Positions 1 to 7,814 of a stretch of 64,000 nt of DNA are shown in pieces. Both the position numbers and the translations under genes were made by a program. The notes beneath the pieces are model-generated. The model worked only from the letters and a program-made list of their open reading frames with translations. It was not told the DNA's origin and made no database searches. This DNA comes from Prosthecobacter debontii (GTDB taxonomy: Bacteria > Verrucomicrobiota > Verrucomicrobiia > Verrucomicrobiales > Verrucomicrobiaceae), in NCBI RefSeq assembly GCF_900167535.1, contig NZ_FUYE01000011.1, forward strand, positions 62,001-126,000, in the 5' to 3' direction. Within the stretch, counting starts at the first letter, position 1. Each line of letters begins with the position of its first letter.

Positions 1-993
1 CAGCTCACCTCTGAAAATAACGAACGCCTGCGTCAGGGACTCAAGAAGTATCCGGCGGCTGATGCCGATAAGGATGGTATTCTGACCCTGGAAGAAGCTC
101 GGGCTTACCTTGCAAAAAACAAAAAGTCAGAGGTGGTGAAACCGAAGCGGGGCTCGCCCAGACCGGACTTTGCCGAGGTGGCTTACGGTGAACACGAGCG
201 CAATCGTTTGGACCTTTATCTAGCCAAGGGCATGCAAGGTCCGACACCGGTCGTGGTGCTGATCCATGGAGGTGGATTTAACCATGGCGACAAGAGCGAG
301 TGGGTAAACGACAAAGCTCTCCAGGAACTGCTATCTCAGGGGGTATCTTGCGCGGCGATCAATTATCCGTTCATCGAGCACATGCCCATTCAGGACATCC
401 TGCATCATTGCGCTCGATCGGTGCAGTTCCTGCGCAGTAAAGCGGACGAGTGGAATCTGGACAAAACCCGCTTTGCGGCCATGGGCGAATCGGCGGGAGC
501 TGGAACCTCACTGTGGTTGGCGACTCGGGATGATCTGGCGGATCGGCGTTCAAAGGATCCGGTGCTTCGGGAGTCTTCGCGTCTCGTCTGTGCGGTCTGC
601 AATGCCCCCCAGGCTACCTACGACATCTCGCGCTGGGAGGCCTTCCTGGGCCCTTCTAAACCCAAATACAGCACCCAGGGCACTGAGGCTGCCATGTTTT
701 ATCACTTGGCCTCCACTCAGGATTTCCTGACAGAGACCGGAAAGGCCATTCTGCGTGAATGCGACATGCTATCCTGGATCACCAAGGACGATCCGCCTCT
801 GCTGCTGGGCAACTCCATTGTGGTGAAGGCACCGCGCAATCGCGGTCAGTGGCTGCACTGCATCCAGCATGCACGGGAGATCCGGAAAAAATGTGAGGAG
901 GGTAATGTCTCTTGTATCGTCCTTCAGGACCAGCCGGAGATAAAGACCGACGCCGCTCAGTTCCTTTTGGTGAATTTGTTCCCCTCCATGTAG
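1..993 (+). CDS. Alpha/beta hydrolase (BD-FAE/esterase-like) with EF-hand-like N-terminus, 5' partial
   Basis: The frame is open from base 1, so the gene starts upstream of the window; the GTG at 133 is only an internal codon. Early residues read DADKDGILTLEEA, an EF-hand/dockerin-like calcium loop. The hydrolase fold follows with the oxyanion motif HGGGF and nucleophile elbow GESAGAG. It is clearly paralogous to the hydrolase at 62282-63289 (shared RSKA-EWNLDK and DLAD stretches). That paralogue has a KHPQ motif near its C-terminus where the catalytic His belongs; here the equivalent part reads PEIKTDAAQ with no His, so the triad may be incomplete. Probably exported, given the EF-hand type of fusion, but the signal peptide lies outside the window. 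Substrate unknown; ester or acylated polysaccharide is the family expectation. Confidence 0.85.
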   Translation, partial: QLTSENNERLRQGLKKYPAADADKDGILTLEEARAYLAKNKKSEVVKPKRGSPRPDFAEVAYGEHERNRLDLYLAKGMQGPTPVVVLIHGGGFNHGDKSEWVNDKALQELLSQGVSCAAINYPFIEHMPIQDILHHCARSVQFLRSKADEWNLDKTRFAAMGESAGAGTSLWLATRDDLADRRSKDPVLRESSRLVCAVCNAPQATYDISRWEAFLGPSKPKYSTQGTEAAMFYHLASTQDFLTETGKAILRECDMLSWITKDDPPLLLGNSIVVKAPRNRGQWLHCIQHAREIRKKCEEGNVSCIVLQDQPEIKTDAAQFLLVNLFPSM

Positions 994-1049
994 AAAGGCG
1001 GAAGCCATCACGGACTTCCGCCTTAATCATGCCCTGACTGGCACTCCGA

Positions 1050-1778
1050 TCATTGTGCCCCTGCTGTCGGGCGGACGATGATTTCGTTCACATCCACATC
1101 GGCAGGTTGCGCGATGACGTAAGCCATGGCTCGGGCGATGGCATCGGGAGTGAGCGCCACCTTGCGGAACTCATGCATGGCTGCGCGGGTATCGGGATCG
1201 GAGATGGTATCGGCCAGTTCAGACTCCACAACGCCGGGGGAGATGATGGTCACACGCACGTCCTTATTCTCCAGTCGCAAGCCTTCAGAGATGGCACGCA
1301 CGGCGAACTTGGTGCCGCTGTAAACCGCACAGGTCGGCCAGACCTGATGTCCACCGATGGAAGACAGATTGATGATGTGACCCTTCTTACGAGCCTGCAT
1401 ATCGGGCAGCACAGCTGCGATGCCATGGAGCACACCACGGATGTTCACATCGATCATGCGATTCCACTCATCCACCTTCAGTTCATGAAGGGGCGACAAG
1501 GGCATGACCCCGGCATTGTTGATGATCACATCCACCGGTCCGAATTTCTCTTTCGCGAAAGCGACGAAGTCCTGCATGTCTTGGAGGCTGGTCACATCCA
1601 GGGCCCGGAATTCCGCTTGCCCGCCCGCCGTGTGAATTTCGGTAGCCAGTTTTTGCAGACGATCGGTGCGGCGTGCGCCGAGAACCACACGATGCCCAAG
1701 AGAGGCGAGGTGACGTGCGGTAGCTTCGCCAATACCGCTGCTGGCTCCGGTGATGAGGATGGTTTGAGTCGTGTTCAT
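1050..1778 (-). CDS. SDR family NAD(P)-dependent oxidoreductase
   Basis: A 242-residue classical short-chain dehydrogenase/reductase. The Rossmann motif TGASSGIG is at residues 10-17, NNAG near 90, and the catalytic Ser-Tyr-Lys set is visible as NLSSIGG followed by YSGTK. Length is normal for the class. It belongs to the YdfG-like branch of SDRs that act on small hydroxy acids, aldehydes or ketones, but the substrate cannot be read from sequence. It lies 54 bases downstream of a second SDR on the same strand, probably in one transcript, and both diverge from an AraC-type regulator at 2773. That layout resembles inducible carbonyl-detoxification loci. Confidence 0.88.
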   Translation of the reverse strand: MNTTQTILITGASSGIGEATARHLASLGHRVVLGARRTDRLQKLATEIHTAGGQAEFRALDVTSLQDMQDFVAFAKEKFGPVDVIINNAGVMPLSPLHELKVDEWNRMIDVNIRGVLHGIAAVLPDMQARKKGHIINLSSIGGHQVWPTCAVYSGTKFAVRAISEGLRLENKDVRVTIISPGVVESELADTISDPDTRAAMHEFRKVALTPDAIARAMAYVIAQPADVDVNEIIVRPTAGAQ

Positions 1779-1832
1779 AATGTTTGATGAATGAGTTGTT
1801 AGGTTTGAATGAGGGAAGGGATAAGATGGGCA

Positions 1833-2597
1833 TTACAAAAACATGCCGCCTGATGCTTCGAGGCGTTGGGCATTCACCCAGCGGCCTTCTTCCGTGCAAA
1901 GAAAGACGACCACACCGCCGATATCATCGGGTTCGCCCACACGGCCCAGGGCCGTCTGAGAAGCGAGGAAGTCCTTCACGCCTGGGTGAGAGAAAGCCTC
2001 GGTGGTGAAATCTGTCGCGATGGCCCCAGGCGCGACGGCATTTGCCCGGATACCACGGCTCCCCAGTTCCTTGGCCAGATAACGGGTGAAGACTTCGATG
2101 GCACCTTTCATGGAGGCGTAGGCGGAATAACCAGGAACAGCGAAACGCGCCAGACCTGTGGACAGGTTGACGATGGCTCCGCCATCGGCCAGCAGAGGCA
2201 GTAGCTTCTGCGTCAGGAAGAAGACGCCTTTGAAGTGGATGTTGAAAAGCGCATCGAAGTTCTCTTCCGTGGTTTCAGCAAAGGGCGCTGAAGAATCAAT
2301 GCCTGCGTTATTGATCAGGTAATGAAAGCTATCCTGAGCCCATTGGGTGCGCAGTGTTTCTTCGACGCTCTGGACAAAGGTTGGAAAGGCGGAAACGTCG
2401 GCCGCTTCAAAGGGGAGGGCGGCAGCTTGGCGCCCCAAGGTTTGGATCTCAGCGACGACGGCGAGGGCTTCCTCGCGGCGGCTGCGATAGGTGAGGATGA
2501 CGTCCTTTCCGCTCTTGGCGAGCTGCAGGGCGATGTTACGACCAAGACCCCGACTGCCCCCGGTGACGAGAGCGATTTTAGTGTTCTGCGATTTCAT
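1833..2597 (-). CDS. SDR family oxidoreductase
   Basis: A 254-residue short-chain dehydrogenase/reductase with cofactor motif TGGSRGLG close to the N-terminus, NNAG in the middle and the active-site pair in YASMK. The C-terminal stretch GRWVNAQRLEASGG matches the usual FabG-like ending that closes over the substrate pocket. It is the promoter-proximal gene of the two-SDR unit and is divergent from the AraC-type regulator, with about 175 bases between the two starts. A FabG-like ketoreductase role is possible but not shown; the neighbouring regulator points to an inducible accessory pathway rather than core fatty acid synthesis. Confidence 0.88.
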   Translation of the reverse strand: MKSQNTKIALVTGGSRGLGRNIALQLAKSGKDVILTYRSRREEALAVVAEIQTLGRQAAALPFEAADVSAFPTFVQSVEETLRTQWAQDSFHYLINNAGIDSSAPFAETTEENFDALFNIHFKGVFFLTQKLLPLLADGGAIVNLSTGLARFAVPGYSAYASMKGAIEVFTRYLAKELGSRGIRANAVAPGAIATDFTTEAFSHPGVKDFLASQTALGRVGEPDDIGGVVVFLCTEEGRWVNAQRLEASGGMFL

Positions 2598-2772
2598 AGA
2601 GGTGTGTGCGTTTAGGCGTTAGAAGTTCCTCAAAAGCTGATTTGGAACTGTGCTAACCCTGCCTCATCACCCCCCGAAAAAACAAGGCACGTTCATCTAG
2701 AATACTTGCCTGATTCTCTGAATGCATGGATATTTGGGAGTGTAAACGGCAAATCTATTGTCTGATCATCCT
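2598..2772. promoter_or_regulatory. Divergent promoter region between SDR pair and AraC regulator
   Basis: This spacer separates divergent starts, so promoters for both transcripts must lie here. It is more AT-rich than the flanking genes in its right half. I see no convincing -35/-10 pair or operator repeat by eye. Confidence 0.4.
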
Positions 2773-3705
2773 ATGAAGAGGACCGTTAAAACCACCCTAG
2801 AGGCACCTGCTTTACCCGCCCGAAACTCTTCTCTAGCCGCGTTATTACGAGATCTCGTTCGCGAAGAAGGTTTTGGGGGATCGGCGTTGCCGGAGGTGCG
2901 GTTAATGTATTCCACAGAGACCTACCCCAGCGCCCCTGTATCCTATGAGCCGAGCATCGTCATCATCGCACAGGGGCGTAAACGGGGGCGGTTAGGCAAC
3001 CGCGTCTTCACCTATGATCCCAGTAACTATCTTGTGCTGTCGCTGCCTTTGCCTTTCGAGTGTGAAACGATTGGCACTGTGGAAGAGCCCATGTTGGGAA
3101 TGGCGGTGCGGGTCAGTCCCACCACCATCGCTGAGCTGCTTCTGGATATGGATACTCCTGCATCCTACCTGGAGCCAACAGGGCATGCCATTGACGCGAT
3201 GCCTCTTACATCTGAAGTCCATGATGCGGCAGTTCGATTAGCCCGTTGTCTTCGTTCTCCTGTTGAGGCACGGATCCTCGGCCCGCAGATCATTCGCGAA
3301 ATGACTTACTGGGCACTGCGTGGAGGTCAAGGTCCTGCGTTGCGAGCCTTAGCCAGTCCGCAGAGTAACTTCGGCCAGATCGCGCGAGCGCTTCGGCGTA
3401 TGCATCTGGACTATGATCAAACGCTGGATGTTCCTTCGCTGGCTCGTGAGGCGGGGATGAGTGTCTCGACGTTTCATGCTAACTTCAAAGCGGTGACGGC
3501 CTATCCACCTCTGCGGTATCTCCAGACCATTCGTCTCCATAAGGCTCAGGTGATGATGGTGAATGGTGTGCCTGTCGCCGAGGCGGCGAATCGTGTAGGC
3601 TACGAAAGCCCTTCGCAATTCAGCCGCGAGTTCAAGCGCTTGTTCGGCGGCACACCGAAAGAGATCACTTCACGTTCTCGCGTAGCCTTGTCCATGTTTT
3701 CTTGA
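2773..3705 (+). CDS. AraC family transcriptional regulator with AraC_N domain
   Basis: A 310-residue regulator. Residues about 15-190 form the cupin-like AraC_N sensor domain (recognisable by PSIVIIAQGRK and YLVLSLPLPFE), and the last 100 residues form the double helix-turn-helix, including SLAREAGMSVSTFHANFK and VAEAANRVGYESPSQFSREF. I chose ATG 2773 over the in-frame TTG at 2758, which would add five residues; neither has a good ribosome binding site. It diverges from two SDR genes. AraC_N regulators frequently control adjacent oxidoreductase genes, so local control of the SDR pair is the likely role. The effector is unknown. Confidence 0.87.
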   Translation: MKRTVKTTLEAPALPARNSSLAALLRDLVREEGFGGSALPEVRLMYSTETYPSAPVSYEPSIVIIAQGRKRGRLGNRVFTYDPSNYLVLSLPLPFECETIGTVEEPMLGMAVRVSPTTIAELLLDMDTPASYLEPTGHAIDAMPLTSEVHDAAVRLARCLRSPVEARILGPQIIREMTYWALRGGQGPALRALASPQSNFGQIARALRRMHLDYDQTLDVPSLAREAGMSVSTFHANFKAVTAYPPLRYLQTIRLHKAQVMMVNGVPVAEAANRVGYESPSQFSREFKRLFGGTPKEITSRSRVALSMFS

Positions 3706-3765
3706 GTCGGAAAAACTGTCCAAAAAAGCTCGCTGAGGGCCTCATGTTGAGACTATCCTTTTCCC

Positions 3766-5022
3766 ATGATGACCGATCGCCGCACTTTTATTTCCGCCGT
3801 TACTGCCGCTCTTGGAGGCTCTCTTTTTGCAGCTTCAGGAAAGGCGAAGACCGTTCTGCTTCAGTCGGCTTGGGATACCATCAATATCGGTGACATCGGC
3901 CACACGCCCGGCACGCTGCGCATCTTAGAAGAGCACCTACCGCAAGTGAATGTGGTGCTTTGGGCCATGAAACTGGATGAGCGTGTGGAAGCGATGCTGC
4001 GTCGTCGTTTTCCCAAGGTGAACATTGTGCGCGGAAGCCTGAAAGGAACCACCCTTGCCGACAAAGAAGTCCAGCAAGCCATCGCTTACTGCGATTTGTT
4101 CATTCGCAATTCCGGCATGGGCCAAGGCACAGACTACATGGAATACTGCCACAAGCTCGGCAAACCCTACGGCCTTTACGGCCAATCCTTTTTCCCCAGC
4201 ATGGTGGAGGGAAAGGGTGCAGCGGAACGCATCGCACTGCTGGATGCAGCTGCCTTCATCTATTGCCGTGAAACCAAGACGCTGAACATCCTCAAGAACG
4301 CAGGGGTTAAAACACCCGTGCTCGAGTTTGGCCCCGACGGCTGTTTCGGCATTGATGTGCGCGATGATGAGCGCGGCCTCGCGACCCTGAAGAAATTGGG
4401 ACTGGAGGACCGACAGTTCATCACGCTGCAACTGCGGACGCATACCGCCAAGCATGAAGGGGTGGATAACCCGCCGCTCAATCCCTTGCATCCGACACCT
4501 GAGATGATTGCTGACGATGAACGGCGCGCTGCGAAGTATCGTGATCTGGTGACGCGCTGGGTTCAGAAAACCGGCAAGAAAGTGCTCATCGCTCCCGAAG
4601 TGAAAAAGGAGATGGTGCATAACAAACGATTGATCTTCGATTTACTGCCTCCTGAGATTCAGACGAATGTGGTGAACCTGGAAGAGTTCTGGAATGCTGA
4701 TGAAGCTGCCTCCGTTTTTGCTCGTGCCCATACCATCGTCTGTCACGAGCCTCATTCACCGATCATCGCACTGGCCAATGGTACACCGATCATCCATACC
4801 TATTCTGAGTTTCACAGCCCGAAATGCTGGATGTTCAAAGACATCGGCTTGAACGAGTGGTTACTGGAGTTTGATGAAACACCCGTCGAGACAATGGAGG
4901 AGACTCTGCTGACCATTGACGCCGATTATCCCGCCGCACTGGCCAAAGTGAAGAAGGCGATGGAGTATGTCCATCAACGCCAGGCGGACACGATGAAGAC
5001 GGTGCAGCAAAGCATGGCTTGA
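3766..5022 (+). CDS. Polysaccharide pyruvyl transferase family protein with Tat signal
   Basis: A 418-residue protein that begins DRRTFISAVTAALGG, a twin-arginine signal. The mature part resembles the polysaccharide pyruvyl transferase family (PF04230): an N-terminal segment with NIGDIGHTPG, a central GPDGCFG region and a C-terminal half with CHEPHSPIIALANGTP, typical of the GT-B-like fold of this family. Known members transfer pyruvate from phosphoenolpyruvate to sugars in the cytoplasm, so an exported form is unexpected; this copy may have another substrate or be a non-catalytic homologue. It follows the AraC gene by 60 bases but has no obvious link to it. ATG 3769 is an equally possible start. 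Confidence 0.75.
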   Translation: MMTDRRTFISAVTAALGGSLFAASGKAKTVLLQSAWDTINIGDIGHTPGTLRILEEHLPQVNVVLWAMKLDERVEAMLRRRFPKVNIVRGSLKGTTLADKEVQQAIAYCDLFIRNSGMGQGTDYMEYCHKLGKPYGLYGQSFFPSMVEGKGAAERIALLDAAAFIYCRETKTLNILKNAGVKTPVLEFGPDGCFGIDVRDDERGLATLKKLGLEDRQFITLQLRTHTAKHEGVDNPPLNPLHPTPEMIADDERRAAKYRDLVTRWVQKTGKKVLIAPEVKKEMVHNKRLIFDLLPPEIQTNVVNLEEFWNADEAASVFARAHTIVCHEPHSPIIALANGTPIIHTYSEFHSPKCWMFKDIGLNEWLLEFDETPVETMEETLLTIDADYPAALAKVKKAMEYVHQRQADTMKTVQQSMA

Positions 5023-5025
5023 AGA

Positions 5026-5063
5026 TGCCTGACGGGCTGGCGTTGGCTGAATACGCTCAGGCA
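5026..5063 (+). other. Weak inverted repeat after the pyruvyl-transferase-like gene
   Basis: TGCCTGA (5026-5032) and TCAGGCA (5057-5063) can pair around a 24-base loop just after the stop codon. There is no T-run behind it, so a terminator role is uncertain. Confidence 0.25.
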
Positions 5064-5090
5064 GGACTTACGGTGCGTATTTAGAGCATC

Positions 5091-5564
5091 ATGACTCCGT
5101 CTAAACGTTCCGCTTTGGCACTCTTCGCTTTTTTCCTGGTGACCTTCAGCGCTCCTATCTTGGGATCGCTGTGGATGCCAGGCGAGTGGTATGCTGCCCT
5201 TGAAAAGCCTTCTTGGAATCCGCCTTCATGGCTTTTTGGTCCGGTCTGGACTGTCTTGTACATCGTCATGGCGATTGCGGCATGGCTGGTGTGGAAAAAG
5301 GGTGAGTTTAAGTTTCAGGCAAAGCCCTTGACTTGGTATTTCATTCAGCTCGGCCTGAATGCGGCTTGGACACCGCTCTTTTTTGGAGCCCATGAATTAC
5401 TCGCATCATTGGTGGTCCTTGCGGCTTTGTGGGTGGCGATTCTAATGACCGTTCTTTTGTTCCGTCCCGCGAGTTCGGTGGCCTCCAATTTGATGATCCC
5501 CTATCTCGCTTGGGTCACGTTTGCGTCGTCACTGAATTACGAAATCTGGCGTCTGAATCGTTAG
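5091..5564 (+). CDS. tspO: TspO/MBR family membrane protein
   Basis: A 157-residue protein with five hydrophobic membrane segments, the standard TspO layout and length. Hallmarks are EKPSWNPPSWLFGPVW after the first helix, LNAAWTPLFFG in the middle, and PYLAWVTFASSLNYEIW at the end. TspO proteins bind porphyrins and hydrophobic ligands and are linked to stress, tetrapyrrole handling and photooxidative responses. It stands alone between unrelated genes, with its own short upstream region, so the context gives no further clue to its role. Confidence 0.92.
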   Translation: MTPSKRSALALFAFFLVTFSAPILGSLWMPGEWYAALEKPSWNPPSWLFGPVWTVLYIVMAIAAWLVWKKGEFKFQAKPLTWYFIQLGLNAAWTPLFFGAHELLASLVVLAALWVAILMTVLLFRPASSVASNLMIPYLAWVTFASSLNYEIWRLNR

Positions 5565-5707
5565 CGAGAAACTGAACGGAGGGTCAAGATTGCCCCATCC
5601 AGTTTGCTTGGAGCTAGCGATAAAGAGGGTGTTAAAAGTTTCGAGTCACCCGAATGAAAACCGCCGGTCGGCGTTTCCTAGTTCTCGGCTTTTGACGCTC
5701 AGCCTCT

Positions 5708-7003
5708 ATGAATCTTCATCAGCGTCTTGTGCCCCTGTCGTCATGCATGGCGAGAGTCCTTCTCGTGAGTTTGGCTCTCAATGGCTGCACAGCCACGCGG
5801 CCTGCCCGGGGTCCCACCGACCACGCTTTCATCCACTACTGGCCTGCTCCTGAAGGCAATCAAGCTTTGCGCTTGGCGGTCAAAGACTTCATTGATGTGA
5901 AAGGTTATGTGACCAGCGCCGGCTCAGAATACGTGGCTAAACACAATCCACCGGCCACCCGCGATGCCGAATGCCTGAAGATAGCTCGGGAGAGAGGCGT
6001 GCATATCGTTGGTAAAACCAATGCCAGTGAGTTTGGCGTGACGTCTTCGGGAGTGAATCCTTATTTCGGCACGCCTCGCAGCCCACTGACGGATCGGAAG
6101 CATCGGGTGATCTCGGGGGGATCCTCCAGCGGGTCAGCCGTTGCCGTGGCCACGAACTTAGCGGATGTGGCCTTTGGCACGGATACCGGAGGTTCGGTGC
6201 GCATCCCTGCAGCCTGCTGCGGCGTCTATGGTCTCAAAACCACGTTTGGATTGGTATCGCTCAAAGGGGTGTTCCCGATGTCGCCCAAGAATTTGGATAC
6301 CGTGGGGCCCTTGGCCAAAAATATTCCCAACCTTGTGCGGGGGATGAGTCTTTTGAAACGCGGGTTTGAAAAGGAATATGCGGAAGCTGTGGCGGATAGA
6401 CCGACCGGAAGGAACTTTACCGTAGGCCGCCTATATGTGGACGGCACCGATCCCGCTATTGATCAGGCTGTGGATGCTGCTTTGAAGAAGGCCGGGTTTA
6501 AAGTCATACGTCTCAACGAACGGTTCAAAGAAGCCTGGGATCAAGCTCAGAAAGATGGACTCACGATTGCGGTGGGAGACGCCTGGACGAATGATGATCA
6601 ATACCGAAACAAACGGGGTGTATCAGCTGTGACAAAAGCCACCATTTTGTTAGGCCAAGTCGAGCATCTCACCGGTGGCTATGATCGGGCTTTGCAGAAT
6701 CGCTCGTCTTGGCAGCGCTGGCTCCGTCGAACGTTTCAGCAGGTGGATATCATCGCTTTGCCAACTTTAAAGAAACAACCTCCGCCGATACCCAGATTCG
6801 GGGGGTCTGCGCTTTTTGAAGCCACGACCTTTGCATTGCAAAATACAGTGAGTTTCAATTTTTCCGGCAACCCTGCGTTGGCCATTCCGGTGCCCCTCAA
6901 AGAAGGAGAGATCCCGATGACTAGCTTGCAGCTTGTGGGTCCTCGCTTGAGCGAAGCAGAACTTTTGAACGCAGGGCGCATTGTGGCCTCCAAGCGTTTA
7001 TGA
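5708..7003 (+). CDS. Amidase (amidase signature family), predicted lipoprotein
   Basis: A 431-residue amidase-signature hydrolase. The Ser-cisSer-Lys triad can be placed: Lys59 in VKDFIDVKG, the cis-Ser at about 139 in GGSSSGSA, and the nucleophile Ser163 in GTDTGGSVRIPA. The N-terminus has a hydrophobic stretch ending in LALNGC, a plausible lipobox, so it is probably an envelope lipoprotein; many family members are instead cytoplasmic. The substrate is not predictable (amides, nitrile-derived amides, cyclic amides). Its stop overlaps the next start by four bases (ATGA), so it is translationally coupled to the TPR gene. Confidence 0.88.
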   Translation: MNLHQRLVPLSSCMARVLLVSLALNGCTATRPARGPTDHAFIHYWPAPEGNQALRLAVKDFIDVKGYVTSAGSEYVAKHNPPATRDAECLKIARERGVHIVGKTNASEFGVTSSGVNPYFGTPRSPLTDRKHRVISGGSSSGSAVAVATNLADVAFGTDTGGSVRIPAACCGVYGLKTTFGLVSLKGVFPMSPKNLDTVGPLAKNIPNLVRGMSLLKRGFEKEYAEAVADRPTGRNFTVGRLYVDGTDPAIDQAVDAALKKAGFKVIRLNERFKEAWDQAQKDGLTIAVGDAWTNDDQYRNKRGVSAVTKATILLGQVEHLTGGYDRALQNRSSWQRWLRRTFQQVDIIALPTLKKQPPPIPRFGGSALFEATTFALQNTVSFNFSGNPALAIPVPLKEGEIPMTSLQLVGPRLSEAELLNAGRIVASKRL

Positions 7004-7773
7004 ACTTATTGGATGTTAGGCATGTGATTGCCGGTTTATGCTTTTCTTTCGCATTCTGCACGGGGACGCAGGCTCAAAATCAAAGTGCCCAAGATTGGGT
7101 GCAAGCGGGCCGTGTTTATGAGTCGAAGCTGGAGAGCCAAAGAGCTTTAGATTGCTATTTGCAAGCGGAGAGGCTGGCTCCCACAGATGCGGATCTTTTG
7201 GTAAATATTGCCCGTCAGTATCGGCATCTGATGGCTGATGCGAGGTCTGAAAAAGACAAGCTTCGTCTCGGAAATCAGGCTTTGGAATATGGATACCGTG
7301 CGGCTAAACTTGGACCTCAGAATTCCGACGCCCAACTCTCGGTCGCCATCAGTTACGGCAAAATGCTGCCTTTGCTGGGGGCGAAAGAGCAGGTCCAAAG
7401 CTCTAAACTCATTCGTCAAGGCGCTGAGCGAGCCATTCAACTCAATCCTCGCAATGATCTTGCGTGGCATATCTTAGGCCGATGGCATCGGAACGTCGCT
7501 GAGATCAGCGGGCTGAAACGCACGTTGGCAGCCCTCGTTTATGAAAAACTGCCTGAGGGGACTCATGCCGATGCGGTGAAATGTTTCACCAAGGCCATGG
7601 AGATCAATCCCAAACGGCTGATTCACTACATTGAGCTCGGGCGCACTTATGCGCAGATGGGGGAGCCCAGCGAAGCTCGACGCTTTTTAGCTAAAGGTCT
7701 GAAAATGCCAAGCGTGGAAAAGGATGATGAAGAATCAAAGGCGCTGGGTCGCAGCGTTTTGGCTAAACTTTAA
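7000..7773 (+). CDS. Secreted TPR protein, RMD/FAM82-like
   Basis: A 257-residue protein with a signal peptide (hydrophobic to residue 20, cleavage near TQAQ) followed by tetratricopeptide helices. The part around NVAEISGLKRTLAALVYEK and later AVKCFTKAMEINPKRLIHY resembles the regulator-of-microtubule-dynamics (RMD) family, which has bacterial members of unknown function. It overlaps the amidase stop by four bases and is surely co-transcribed with it, so it may act as a periplasmic partner or scaffold. It converges on asnB, with only 41 bases between the stops. Confidence 0.78.
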   Translation: MNLLDVRHVIAGLCFSFAFCTGTQAQNQSAQDWVQAGRVYESKLESQRALDCYLQAERLAPTDADLLVNIARQYRHLMADARSEKDKLRLGNQALEYGYRAAKLGPQNSDAQLSVAISYGKMLPLLGAKEQVQSSKLIRQGAERAIQLNPRNDLAWHILGRWHRNVAEISGLKRTLAALVYEKLPEGTHADAVKCFTKAMEINPKRLIHYIELGRTYAQMGEPSEARRFLAKGLKMPSVEKDDEESKALGRSVLAKL

Positions 7774-7814
7774 GCCCATTCGCAAGGAGTTGAGCTAGCG
7801 CTTTGGCAGGTGCC

